Below, one piece after another: positions 1-10,886 of a stretch of 64,000 nucleotides of DNA. Origin of the DNA: Piscicola geometra (Eukaryota; Annelida; Clitellata; Hirudinida; Piscicolidae); contig OX030961.1 of NCBI GenBank assembly GCA_943735955.1, forward strand, positions 7,927,920 through 7,991,919, given 5' to 3'. The translations under genes were made by a program, and so were the position numbers. The notes under the pieces were generated by a model. The model made no database searches, was not told the origin of the DNA, and worked only from the letters and a program-made list of their open reading frames with translations. The first letter of the stretch is position 1. Each line of letters begins with the position of its first letter.

Positions 1-755
1 ATGACTGCTTCATGCATCACCTAGCCATCACATCATGCACAAACGCCCTTTTTAGGTACATATATATATTTATATATATATATGTATAGGTAAATATAGG
101 TATGCGTATTCGTTTGTGTACATATGTTTGTACTTGTGAGTGTTTTTTTGCGTACACAGATTTCGATTATTAGCTTTAAAATTATGTAATTAAAAAAAGT
201 TTTTTTCACAAAATTAATTTTTAATTCGTGTTTATCTAGGCAAGTCATCACAGTTAGTTCACAGGAAAATTGCACTGGTGAAGGCGATTTCGTTTTTTTC
301 GAATTTTTTTGTCTTCGGTTTTCATCTACATCTATTATTGGATTTATTTGATCTATACACTAAACGTTTTTTTTAACAACATCATTTTGAAGTACTAATT
401 TTCCTATTTTAGAACTACAACTACAAAGTTCTTATCATAAAATTTATTTATTGATTAATCCACACAATTTTTATAAACCAAATGTTACAACTTCTTTGCC
501 TCTATAGCGATAATATATACATTTTTAAACTTAGTTTTACACATATTCTTGAAATTTTGTTTTTGAATATCTCAACTTGTAATAAAAAAAATGGCCAAAT
601 ATTACAAGTTATATTAATTTCATTCTTTCAAACGATTAATTATATCATTTAATTAAATTTTAATACTACCTGAAATAAGAAATGCAACCAGTATTAATAT
701 AATTATTATATAAATATTCTCAGTGACAAGTCATAGTTTCACTTTCAACATGCAG
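1..755. other. AT-rich upstream sequence, no gene seen
   Basis: AT-rich DNA with a short (TA)n-like stretch near 58-90. It should hold or adjoin the missing first exon of the EXOSC8 gene, since the exon at 756 needs two bases from an upstream exon. I could not identify a convincing short ATG exon here, so the first exon may lie before the window. The minus-strand open frame at 33-275 is low-complexity translation of TA and GT runs and is not supported. Confidence 0.5.
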
Positions 756-3079
756 GACTGTAGCACCAGAAGTATATCTCAATACATTTCTGGATGAGGC
801 GGTCAGGCCAGACGGAAGAGGACTAAATGAATGGCGACATCTCAGAATTCAAAAGGGTTTTATCATAAAACTTTTATGCTAATTTGTCAACTCTTTAATT
901 CATCTAAGTTTAAGACATTGCAAAAGTTCTTTCAAAACCGTGTTGTCTGTTATTTTGGTGGAGGAGATTATATTAGATTTTGATAGTTGTGATGAATTAG
1001 GAGTTGAAATATTTACAATTGTACTGATAATTCGCAGGCTACCTGGATCATGTGGAGGCTTCATGTCTGGTCACACTCGGATCCACTATTGTCACATGTG
1101 CCATTGTCGTTGTATGTATGTGTGTGTGTGTATGTATGTGTGTGTGTATGCGTGTGTATATGTGTGTGTGTGTGTGCTTTTGTGTGTGTTGTTGAGACGT
1201 CACACAATAACACAGGAAGCAACTGATACAAAACCAGGAGACACTCTGCAAGATTATATAGGTGGTCTTCAATAATTTATCATGCCTGTCTATTTATTAA
1301 TTTATCTCCAATCTCTTCATTCACCCACTTATTCAAACATGCATCTATTTACACATTCATCCATTCACACATTCATCCATCTTCATCATCATCCGTCCAT
1401 GCAGACTTGCACACAGATCTCCCACACATGAGCAGACAACATCTGAAGAGCTTCCAACACATCCACCTATCCACCTCCCTCTCATCCGCCCTTCTCTCTA
1501 TCCTCAATAAGTTTGCAATTTATTATTTTTTTCATAATTTTTTATTTCTAAGAATTTCTATTTTTTTTAAATAAAAGTTATATTTAAAAAAATAAATTTA
1601 ATGATTTAAACAATGACTTTCAGTTCAGAAAGTTTGACCCCCAAAGATTTTTATGAGGAAGAATGCAAGGTGTGAATTAAATATTTCATTCTTCCATTTC
1701 ACATTCACTAATCTTCCATCCATCTCACATTGACATCTCACATCTCACTCATTCAAATCTTTACTATATTCATCGCCCATCCATTCATCCAAAATTGTTT
1801 ACTCATCCATCTATCTCACATTCATCACCCATCCATCCATCTCACATTCACCACTCATCCATCCATTCCGCATTCACCATTCATCTTGCCACCAATTCAT
1901 TCATGCATGCATGCGCAGTGCTACAGGAGACTGCGTTGTGAGCTGGTGGTGATGAATGATGATGGATGCATCATGGACGCACTTACGCTCTCTCTCGCCT
2001 CTGCTCTCATCCAACGTTAGGGCGTTTCTTTTGTGGGGGCCAAAGCTTTAATAACATGTATGGGTGGTGCATTGGAAGGATAGATCGGTGGGTGAATGTT
2101 TTAGGTGAGTGAACGTATGGATGAACTACAGAATGGATGATCAATTACAACGACGAATATCATTAACGTGGCGTAAACCCGAACGAGCTTCAAGACCACT
2201 AAAACTTTGAAGATTATTTTATTTTAAATCTTATTATTACTATCGTTTTTATTATAATTATTAAATTTTTTTTGAGATACATTAACTGATTTATTTAATG
2301 ACATGCAGTTAAACTGCCCAAGGTGTCAAGGGAGGAGAGGTCAGGAGGCTTGGTGGTAGAGAGGAATAGGGGCGTGGAGCGTAGTCAAGCTGTGGTCGCC
2401 AAGGAAACCTTTGTCACTCTGTCGTTCGCCGTTCTGCGAGAGTGAGTGGAAGGAGGAGTGGATCGGTTTCGTTTGATTTCATCTGTTTTGGATAAAGTTG
2501 TTACGATTTTAGAAAGGTAAGTTTATGCTTTCCCAGTACATAGGCCGCCTCGACAACCAACAACTACATCCACTACTAGAACGACCTCTTCAACTACATT
2601 AACCACTGCAACAACACTACTAACCACAGTGGCAGAGTTCTAGTCGACCCAACAGAGTGCGAGGAAGGTGTGGTGTCGGCCAGGGTGGTCATGATGGCGT
2701 CTTTAACGCGAGATCATGCATTTCCTCTTCACACACGTCTGTTTATTTGTTTTTTTAAATGTTTTTTTCTTTTTTATTCAGTTAATCATTCATACTCATG
2801 ACGTTATTAATTATTTTATATAACTTTAATTATTACATTATTTTATATAACTTTTATTATCATATTATTTTATATAACTTTTATTATTACATTATTTTAT
2901 ATAACTTTTATTATTACATTATTTTATTGCTATTATTACATACGACATTAGTCCATCCTGCAGCACCAGCACAAACCACCACTACAGGGGCTGCCGTTCT
3001 ACCCGTGGTGGAGCAGTGTCGGCGCTTGTGCAAGGAGAGGCTTGAAGTCATTCGGAACATCATTGGCATTTCCCTTTGA
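756..3079 (+). CDS. EXOSC8: Exosome complex component RRP43 (5' partial)
   Basis: A catalytically inert RNase PH-like subunit of the nine-subunit RNA exosome ring, which threads RNA to the associated nucleases in nucleus and cytoplasm for rRNA maturation and RNA decay. Proposed exons are 756-856, 1038-1111, 1216-1261, 1405-1510, 1624-1669, 1919-2015, 2309-2441, 2630-2736 and 2988-3079; phases agree at every join. Recognisable blocks are the N-terminal VRPDGRGLNEWR motif, LVTLGSTIVTCA, the central CELVVMNDDGCIMDALTLSL, TFVTLSFAVLR followed by LVDPTECEE, and a C-terminal helix with CRRLCKERLEVI. The total is about 267 residues, close to the usual 270-280. The first exon is not found. Exons 3-4 (1216-1510) and the donor at 2736 are the least certain. 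An AATAAA lies at 3100, 21 bp after the stop. EXOSC7 or EXOSC9 are alternatives, but the N-terminal and core motifs fit EXOSC8 best. Confidence 0.88.
2816..2935. repeat. 27-bp AT-rich tandem repeat in EXOSC8 intron
   Basis: About four and a half copies of a 27-bp unit beginning ATTATTTTATATAAC, with single-base variants between copies. It lies in the last intron of EXOSC8, just upstream of the terminal exon. It forms a short artefactual open frame and has no sign of function. Confidence 0.85.
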
Positions 3080-3099
3080 TTGACACCCGTGTTTTCATT

Positions 3100-3105
3100 A
3101 ATAAA
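3100..3105 (+). terminator. Poly(A) signal AATAAA of EXOSC8
   Basis: A canonical AATAAA 21 bp after the TGA of the final EXOSC8 exon. This position is typical of a short 3' UTR and supports the gene end. Confidence 0.6.
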
Positions 3106-3405
3106 GTTATAGTTAGTTTAGTTTATTTCCTTTGATAAAGTATTACTAAAAATTAAATTTTCATTTAATCATTTTTAAAAACGCAATATTCTATAGTTCG
3201 ATAATTCGGTAGCAGAAAGCCTTCAAGAGGACTCAATTAAATCGAATTGATACACTTTTTCCCAAAAACAGATCAAATAACAAAAAATCATATCTTTTTT
3301 GTTGAATTCAAAAAAGCAATTTAAATTCTTATTGATGGAAAATTATTTTGATATACTTTGAAATTCAATATTCGAATAAATCAGAGCCAATTTAATACTC
3401 GCTTC

Positions 3406-3414
3406 TTACGTCAA
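3406..3414. promoter_or_regulatory. CRE-like TTACGTCAA upstream of tetraspan gene 1
   Basis: TTACGTCAA contains a CRE/bZIP half-site (ACGTCA) about 220 bp before the first tetraspan start codon. The same 9-mer follows the 16-bp element upstream of tetraspan gene 2, at 5139-5147. A promoter role is inferred from position and repetition only. Confidence 0.35.
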
Positions 3415-3634
3415 CGGGAGGGTAAACAAAGTTGTTTTTAAAACAATTGGAGTCGCCATAACGTCCAATAAAGTGTGAATCCTTTATTAAATAAAATTAA
3501 AATTCTCCATTTTATCGTTCTGCTGTTTGTGAAACAATAAACTTATCCACCACTGAAAAAATACAAGTGAATTAGACCAAGCCTCGTACAGAACCCTTCC
3601 AACATTCAAAACCTCTTGGAAAGAATCCGTCAGA

Positions 3635-4638
3635 ATGCCTGACTGGCAGAAGGTCGCCTGCGTGTGCGTCATTCTGAGCTACAACATCATTGTGATTTGC
3701 AACACGAACGTTGGCATGGGGCTGATGAGTGGCGGGGTGAGTCGTCCTAGAGTTCTTGTTTCTTTATATAGCGTTATACTAACGGTTATAGCCTATTGTT
3801 GATTCGAGTTTCCTCTATAACCACCTTGAAAATACCTTCACTGCTAATCGATCTTAAAAACTAAAATCTCTGGCGCAATATAAGTAGACACCATCACCAT
3901 CTTCATCTCACACTCGCAGGTGATTTGGGGCTCGACGGGGGCGTTTGTGGCCATGACTTTTGCTTTCATCGCGGCATTCATGATTTTCAACCGCAGGATG
4001 GACATGCCGACCATTGGCACGATCATTCTCATCATCGTATTATTCATAAATGGTGAGGTTCGGGAGGTTCGACGCTTGCACTCATGCGTTGTTGTTTGGT
4101 TAAGGGGTGAAGAAGAATTAGATAGAAGTTTTATTGGAAGCTCGGTCGCAAACAGAGTTCACGTGATGTTAAGTGGTTTTTATTCGATTAAATATTGGAT
4201 TAATAACTTAAATAATAATTTTTAGTCATCTGTTTAAAAAATCAGTCAGAAGAACATGAAGACTCACATTTACACATACAAACATATATTATAAAAAACA
4301 TCAAAAATACACACACATAGCCAAACATACAAAATACACTCACATCTAAACATACACATACATACTCCCAAACATATACGCAAACACACACACATATACT
4401 AATACACACAAACACTCCCACACACATAAATATACACATACACACAAACACACATACATATACACATACAAACACACACCTACATACAAACACACATACA
4501 CACACAGCCGGAGCAATCTTCACATCAGGCGCTTACGCTTACGACTCGGGCAACCGGCACGTCTTCTCGATGTTCTTTTTCGCGGGCATCTTGGCCGTCA
4601 GTGGCGCCATCTTCTTCATTGTCGATGCCTGCTCATAG
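3635..4638 (+). CDS. Small four-helix membrane protein, tandem paralogue 1
   Basis: An unrecognised family. Exons 3635-3736, 3920-4052 and 4508-4638 join in phase to give 121 residues. The start is the ATG of MPDWQK, matching MPDF and MPDR in the two downstream copies. Four hydrophobic segments are visible: residues about 7-30, 36-57, 66-90 and 96-119. The short polar loop between the second and third segments (FNRRMDMPT) and the polar stretch before the fourth (YDSGNRH) are probably exposed. The ends are very short, so the protein is little more than a membrane bundle. Intron phases are 0 and 1, shared with paralogue 3. An AATAAA lies at 4826. The four-helix layout recalls MARVEL or claudin/PMP22-type proteins, but I see no diagnostic motif of either, so no function is assigned. 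Confidence 0.8.
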
Positions 4639-5117
4639 AAATCGAAGCAACGTGCGTGAATGCAGAAAAGATAGACTCATCCGCTAATTATTTAGCGCCT
4701 TAGTAGATTTGTGTGGACTTTTCAGAATTGTTTTTAGTCGTTGCCGATGTTTATTCAACTTTTTTAGAGTTAGTATCTTTGACTATTTTAAAACACATGA
4801 GCCATTTTTGATTATTTTCATGCATAATAAAGTTACCGATTTGAAAACGTTGTAAAAAAATTTTAATATTAATATTTGAAGAAAAATAAAGAACTTGAAT
4901 GTCTCAAATTCACCTTCTCGTATTTAGCACTTGTACATTTTAAACTGGGTTCAATTGTAGATTAAAACAGATATTACAAATAATTCGCAGTTTAATAAAA
5001 TATAAGTTGGAATAAACTTAACGAAATTTTTTTAAACAATTAATCAGTTTTGTTAATATGCGCTATAATTTTATATAATCAAATGAATAAAAAACAGCTT
5101 TTATTAGTTTGTAAAGG

Positions 5118-5147
5118 GCGTTATGACGTAGATATTACGTCAAACAA
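5118..5147. promoter_or_regulatory. Shared 16-bp element plus CRE-like site upstream of tetraspan gene 2
   Basis: GCGTTATGACGTAGAT at 5118-5133 is repeated exactly at 7010-7025, in each case about 470-490 bp before the ATG of a tetraspan paralogue, inside otherwise unalike AT-rich DNA. It contains TGACGT, a CRE half-site, and is followed here by TTACGTCAA. This suggests retained bZIP (CREB/ATF-type) control after duplication. The role is inference; the identity and spacing are seen. Confidence 0.45.
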
Positions 5148-5389
5148 TAATTTTCCAAATTTAAATCTTGATAGATAGAACATTTTAAACTGATTTTTCT
5201 GTTTAAAAAAATAATTGTCTGGTGAGTGAAAGATTTATACAGTTTATCTCATTGTGAAAGTGTTTTAAAAGAGAAATTCGCATAGCAATCAATAGTTAAA
5301 GTTTGTTTAAACTTTGTTCAGTACATCAGATAGTTTATTTGTCAACATTTTTTATATCTAGTGTTTGGAAATGTCAAAAATTAGAAAAT

Positions 5390-5595
5390 TATCAATCTCA
5401 CCACTACTTCAACATTTTTACCTATTCAAGACCTATTCTCCATCTCACCCTAACAACGCCAACGCCTCAACAACACCACTAACATCACCACTATCTCAAC
5501 AACACCCCTAACATCACCAATACCTCATCAACACCACTAACATCCCCACTATCTCAACAACACTACTAACATCACCAATGCCTCATCAACACCAC
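5390..5595. repeat. Degenerate CATCACCACTA/TCAACAACAC repeat
   Basis: A pyrimidine- and CA-rich degenerate repeat built of CATCACCACTA and TCAACAACAC-like units, ending within 10 bp of the tetraspan gene 2 start codon. It would be transcribed as 5' leader if transcription starts upstream. Confidence 0.6.
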
Positions 5596-5603
5596 AGCGA
5601 AAG

Positions 5604-6436
5604 ATGCCCGACTTCGACTCGATGGCGTTCGGTTCTTGCCTTATCGGCTACGACGTCTTTGTTTTCTTCACGCTCAACATGATGCACAACTACTACTTCA
5701 ACGTCGTCTCCGCTCCATTGTACAACCCTCAGTCAGTGCAGGCCCAAGTCACCACCCCTCGCAACCAAACCCGTGGTGGGGGTGGGGGTGGTGGTCATAC
5801 TGCCCGCCCTAGAGATACAGACTCCAACGGGGCCTTCTGGTCAGTTTTTGGCGCGTTTATAGCCTACACAGTGATCGCCACGGCCGCGTACCTCGCTCAA
5901 AACGGCTTCATGGATTTGAACAAAATCATGCAAATTATTATGGCTGTGTTTCTCATTGCTATCGGTTAGTCGATGTTTGTTTCTTTTTTGGTTGGATGTC
6001 GTTGTAGATTTTCTCTAGCTGCTTTTTCTATACTTCTTGTAGGAAAAAGTAATTAAATGTTTTTAATGTATTGGTATAATTATTTCTGGATTAATCAACA
6101 CATTTTACATCATCTCAAACCGCCATCATCATCGCCACTGTCAATATAACCACCAAATCCTTAAAACCATCACCACCATCACTATCATACTTTCGACCAT
6201 CTTCAACCATACTGTTATCATCACCCTTACTCTCATCATTACCATCACTCTCATCATCTCTATCATCATTATCACCACTCCCACCATCGCCACCATTATC
6301 ATCACCGTCTCCAGGGGCGGCTTTGATCTGGACGATATTTACGGCGTGGAACCGGAGCGACAAGTACTCCAAGTCAGCGGGAATCATGTGTGCCTCGTGG
6401 AGTATCGCTTCTGCCGTCTTCTACATCATGGCTTGA
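5604..6436 (+). CDS. Small four-helix membrane protein, tandem paralogue 2 (long loop)
   Basis: Second copy of the unrecognised family. Exons 5604-5964 and 6315-6436 join in phase 1 to give 160 residues. It shares with paralogue 3 the start MPD, the motif GxCxIGYDxFxxF, a NGxxDLxKIxxIIMAxFLxxIGA core and an ending in YIMA. Four hydrophobic segments are seen, near residues 9-27, 75-93, 102-124 and 141-158. It differs by about 40 extra residues between helices 1 and 2, with an NQT glycosylation sequon and a run of seven glycines coded by GGT/GGG. The intron found at this place in paralogues 1 and 3 is absent, so the extra loop may be an exonised intron or a repeat expansion. Confidence 0.82.
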
Positions 6437-7009
6437 AGAAGAGCACTCATGAATATTCAGATGAACTATTTAATATTTAATTATTTATGGTTCCATGAAG
6501 ACTTGACGCTAGAAAGTTTTGTCACTTTAACTTGATGAATATTTGTTTGCATATTGAGTTTATGAAAGATAAAAAGTGTTTTTCTAATTGTTTTTATGAT
6601 TGAATATTAATGGTGGTTTGGTTACTGAAATTTTGAAAAGTATCCTTCGAGTTCGAGTGCCCTGGACCGATAGACTGAACCACAGAAAATGTCAAACGAG
6701 AAAATTCAGATCTTAAATTAGAATCTCATCCTACACTTGGTTTGACTAGAAATTTGAAAAGCTATTTTGAAAAAAATAAAATTTTAACACAATTTTGAAT
6801 GGTTATTTTTTTAAATATCATTTTTTTGTTTTTTAAGCCAGAGTGCGTTTGGAGTATTTTGTTGTGAATGTTTTTATTGGAAAATTACAAATTAGAAATC
6901 CCATAGTACTTGTCAATAAGTGACAAAAAATCAAATAAAGAATAAAATGAATAATTTTGTAATTTAAACTTCAAAAAGACTACTTTAAATATTTGTTTAA
7001 CTTTTTTGA

Positions 7010-7025
7010 GCGTTATGACGTAGAT
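7010..7025. promoter_or_regulatory. Second copy of the 16-bp CRE-containing element
   Basis: Exact copy of the 16-mer at 5118-5133, about 465 bp before the ATG of tetraspan paralogue 3. The flanking bases differ, so the match is not simply a young duplication of the whole upstream region. A regulatory role is inferred. Confidence 0.45.
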
Positions 7026-7269
7026 TTAATCTTTAAAAATATTTACACAGAGTCGCGTGAACCTTGTAGCTTCGCTAGAAAAAATAAAACTTTTTTTTCC
7101 AAGTTTTGCAAAAATTTGACTGGTAAATGAAACCTTTGTATCCTAGAAGACTCATTCAGATTGTAGCATGAAACGAGAGATTTTCTAATAAGCCTTGAAA
7201 TATCAGAATATTTTTTAGAGTATTCTGAAAAAACTTCAACACCGTCTATTCAAAATATTTTCATTATTA

Positions 7270-7465
7270 TCATGCTACCACAGCATCACCATTACAACAA
7301 CCACAACCTCCACAACCACCATAACCTCCACAACCACCACAACCACCACAACCACCATAACCTCCACAACCACCACAACTTCTACAACCACCACAACCTT
7401 CACAACCACCACAACCTCCACAACCACCACAACAGCCACAACCTCCACAACCACCACAACCTCCT
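7270..7465. repeat. (ACAACCACC) simple repeat in 5' leader of tetraspan gene 3
   Basis: An ACAACCACC/ATAACCTCC degenerate repeat ending about 10 bp before the ATG of paralogue 3. The open frames here (His/Asn on plus, Val-rich on minus) are repeat artefacts. Confidence 0.8.
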
Positions 7466-7475
7466 ATTCAAGAAA

Positions 7476-8867
7476 ATGCCTGACAGGGAGCAAATGGCAT
7501 GCGGCTGTTGCATCATCGGATACGACATCTTTCTGTGCTTTTCTCTCAACTTAGGCTACTACTACACCACAGACGTACTCATTTGCTTATCTCTCGACTT
7601 TAATGATGTTTTATTAGACTTTTTTTTTCTTCGATACAACAATTAGCACTTTTCCATCTGAACCCCCTTTACTACACCTATCACGCTTCACCTTCCAACC
7701 ACTCCTTCACCACCCAACCACTCTTTCACCCTCCAACCATAGTTCACCACCAAACCACCTAACAATAGTTTACCGCCAAACCACCCCATCAAAACACCAT
7801 TCCACGCCTTCACCACCCAACCACCTTATCAAACCATTCCATCAAAACACCTTACCACCCAATCTACTTTTTCACCCCTGAACCACTCACTTCACCCCCC
7901 AACCACCCTATCAAACCATTCCATCAAACCACCCAATCTACCACTTCACCATCCAACCAGCCAACCCCTTCACTCCTCAACCACCCACTTCACCATCCAA
8001 CAACCCAACCCCTTCAAACCAACCAACCAACCAACCACCCAACCCCTTCAAACCATTCCATCAAACCAACCAACCAACCACCCAACCCCTTCAAACCATT
8101 CCTTCAAACCAACCAACCAACCCCTTCACCCCTCAGCCACCCACTTCACCATCAAACCAACCAACCAACCCCTTCAAACCATCCAGGATCAATACTATCC
8201 AATCGTCATCGCCTTCGTCGTGTGGACAAATGTCGCTTTGATCTCCTACTTGGGAAACAACGGCTACATAGACCTGAAGAAAATCTACCACATCATCATG
8301 GCGATTTTCCTCTTTGTAATTGGTGAGCTTTGAATGATAATTGTGGCCTATTTTGGTTTTAGATTGTGGTTTACTGTTATTTTATATATTTTTTAAAATT
8401 TTATTTTTCAATCCATCGTCTGATATCATTTCTACCCCCACCATCAGCGCTATCTCTATCATCATCAGAATACTACCATCTTTCTCCTCGTTCTGCAACT
8501 ATTATCATCATGACAACCATCTTCACCACCATCATCTCTATCGTTATCATCACCATCACTCCTACCATTTGTACCATCACCATCATCACCACTATCTCCA
8601 TCATCATCATCATCATTACCACTACCATCTCCATTTACATCATCACAACCACCCTCTTTGCCCTCACTACCATCTCCATTTACATCATCAAAACCACCAT
8701 CATTATCATCACCTTTCCCCCATCATCATCATCACCACCTCTTAGGAGCTGGACTGTGCTGGTCTATGGTTTCGTGCTGGAGGAAGAGCTGCATCTACTC
8801 CAAAATATCGGGAATCTCTTGTATTAGTTGGGGCATTGCTGCTGGTGTATTGTACATAATGGCCTGA
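7476..8867 (+). CDS. Small four-helix membrane protein, tandem paralogue 3
   Basis: Third copy of the unrecognised family. Exons 7476-7574, 8187-8322 and 8746-8867 join in phases 0 and 1 to give 118 residues. It starts MPDREQ and ends YIMA. Hydrophobic segments lie near residues 9-28, 37-54, 62-85 and 98-116. It is clearly closer to paralogue 2 (GYDIF, NNGYIDLKKI, IIMAIF) than to paralogue 1. The cysteine-rich start of helix 1 (ACGCC) may be a palmitoylation site, which is inference. Intron 1 is almost wholly AACCAACCCCTTCA-type repeat and intron 2 is TCA-rich repeat. Function unknown. Confidence 0.82.
7660..8180. repeat. Degenerate CAACCACC/CCTTCAAACCA repeat in intron
   Basis: A pyrimidine-biased imperfect repeat filling intron 1 of tetraspan gene 3, mixing CCAACCAACC with CCCTTCAAACCATT-like units. 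No open coding signal. Confidence 0.75.
8420..8735. repeat. (CATCAT/CACCAT)n trinucleotide-rich intron
   Basis: Imperfect CATCACCAT-type microsatellite filling intron 2 of tetraspan gene 3. It gives overlapping His/Ile/Ser-rich open frames, which I regard as artefacts. Confidence 0.8.
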
Positions 8868-9617
8868 GAAATTAAACTGAATAATGAAGGCTATTAGTCC
8901 GTTTGTATTCTTTAATTGTTCATTCAATTTTGGGGAGTTTGGGGTTTTTGCAGTTATTTGTTGAAAAGGTAATATTATTACTTATTTTTATTTTGAACCA
9001 AGTTTCAAGTTTAATGAATTTTATTTATTAAATGTGTAATGTATATTTTATACAATTTTGAAATAACGTTTCACTGTTAATTTTATAAATTCAATTGAGA
9101 TTTAAACTAGAGTAATGTACAAAAATCTAGATGCTCAAATGAAATTTGAGGGATGAAGTCGCATAGTATTAATGATCGAATTTAATTTGATTTTTTTATC
9201 AAAAAGAAAACATTTAAAGAAACGATCTTTAAAATGTTAGATGTTTTAATTAAGAATTAAGTAGGCTAATGGTAGTTTATAAAAGTAATAAAAAAATGAG
9301 ATTTGTAGTGCCAATTTATTGTTTATTATTGAAATGAAAAGTAATAATTTTTAATTTAATAAAAATATTAAGTTTATTTTTAAAATAAATAGAAAATCGA
9401 AAAAGAATTTTGAATAAGATCAATTTTTTTTAGAGTATATTTAATTTAAAAAGGTTTGAAAAACTTTAGAAGCTTGAAAAAAAGAGAATAGTGATTTGGA
9501 TAACAATGATAATGCTGATAATGATGGCAATGATGATGATGATGAAGATGATGATGGAGGTGACTGTGATGATGATGGTGGTGGTGATGATGATGTTGTT
9601 GATGATGATAGTGATTG
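8868..9617. other. AT-rich intergenic, convergent gene ends
   Basis: AT-rich sequence between the 3' ends of tetraspan gene 3 (+) and ZNRF (-). It holds a possible minus-strand AATAAA (TTTATT at 9373-9378) about 240 bp beyond the ZNRF stop, and an ATG/TGA-rich microsatellite at 9500-9615. The Met-rich open frame over that microsatellite is an artefact. No other gene seen. Confidence 0.6.
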
Positions 9618-10886
9618 TTAGTCGTTTGGGTGTTCAGGGCATGAGCGCTTCACCTGAAACCATCCATCTATGCAGCTGTGAAAAAGAAATTTAAATGATT
9701 TATAAATACATTTTCTTACTAAAAAACCACCCACAGCATCATCCTGAATACCACCCCTACTATCATCACCATTCCAAAGACAACCACTACCATATTCATC
9801 ACTATCATCATCATAATCAACATCATCCCAAATACCACCATAATCATTATCACCCCACTATCATCATTATTATCACCCCCACAACCATCATCATCATTAT
9901 TCTCATCATCACCCTTCCTAACATAATCATCATCATCATCACCTCCACCTGCATCATCATCATCATCATCACCTCCACCTGCATCATCATCATCATCATC
10001 ACCACGGCAACCTCTTATGATATATACAGAGACAGGGCAGACGAGCGATGACGTCACCCTTCTTCATCTCCTCCAAACAAATGCTGCACTCGCCCTTGTC
10101 CTCTGTGAGTATGTCCTCTGGCAGGTGGTGGTGATGATGATGGTGACAATGATGATGATGATGGATGATGGATGATGGTGATGATGAAAATGAAGGTGAG
10201 AGAGACTGGGAATATTGAAATGTATGAATAAAATACATATTTTTTATAAAGATACTTTAAGAATATATAAATAAACATATTCTAAGATATTAAAGTAAAA
10301 AAGAATTTGATGAAAAATGAATTAATGCATTAATGGAATGATGGAAGACCGTTGTAGTGGATGAGTGGACGGCTGAGACACATGACGAGGTGGCATTCGA
10401 TGTTGTCTGATGGGATCAGCTTCTGACATGCCGGACACTTGATGTCTTTCGATGGATGTGGATTTATGGAATGATCTATGCGAAGAATGTATAATTATAA
10501 AAAAGTAGATGTTATTTCAATGAAAGAGTGAAAATTAAATGAATTAAGGGTAGGCAATGAAAAAATGAATATAACAGATACACACAAAAACAATTTTAAA
10601 AATCTTCAGTAAAAAAAGACAACTTTGAGAAAAAAAATAATGTCGAAAAAAACTAACAAAAACCTCTAAGGGCGAAAAGATGTGAGAGGAAAAGACGGTT
10701 GAAGGGTGGTTCGTCTGGCGAGCTGTCCTCCGAGTAGGCTCTCTGCGCCAAACTGAGGCCACTCAATGAGCTGGAGTTGGAGGCTCCGACTGAGGGAGAG
10801 GGCTGCATGGGGCGGCTGTTGTCGTTGTTGGGTGCATAGTCGCTGGGCTGGCCACTGCTCGCTTGAGTACTTTGCCTTGCTCCCAT
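9618..10886 (-). CDS. ZNRF1/2: ZNRF1/2-type E3 ubiquitin ligase (zinc and RING finger)
   Basis: A membrane-associated RING E3 ligase of the ZNRF1/ZNRF2 family, which in vertebrates acts at endosomes, lysosomes and presynaptic membranes. Exons in transcript order are 10886-10664, 10445-10350, 10117-10012 and 9675-9618; phases agree at all joins, giving 160 residues. I chose the ATG that yields MGARQST, parallel to the family's myristoylated MGGKQST start, rather than the ATG two codons upstream. The zinc-finger half reads IKCPACQKL...ECHLVMCLSRP, the RING reads ECSICLEEM then ARLPCLCIYHK then SCIDGWF, and it ends CPEHPND, all diagnostic. It is shorter than the human proteins (about 230-240) because the linker before the zinc finger is short. 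TCA/ATG microsatellites fill introns 2 and 3. Confidence 0.93.
9730..10010. repeat. (TCA)n-rich intronic microsatellite
   Basis: Imperfect CATCATCACC repeats in intron 3 of the minus-strand ZNRF gene. A related ATG-rich run at 10125-10195 lies in intron 2. The His-rich and Asp-rich open frames on both strands are artefacts. Confidence 0.8.

Noticed and set aside
9491..10057. Met-rich, His-rich and Asp-rich open frames
   Set aside because: TCA/ATG microsatellite in the ZNRF 3' flank and intron; antisense frames are open as well.
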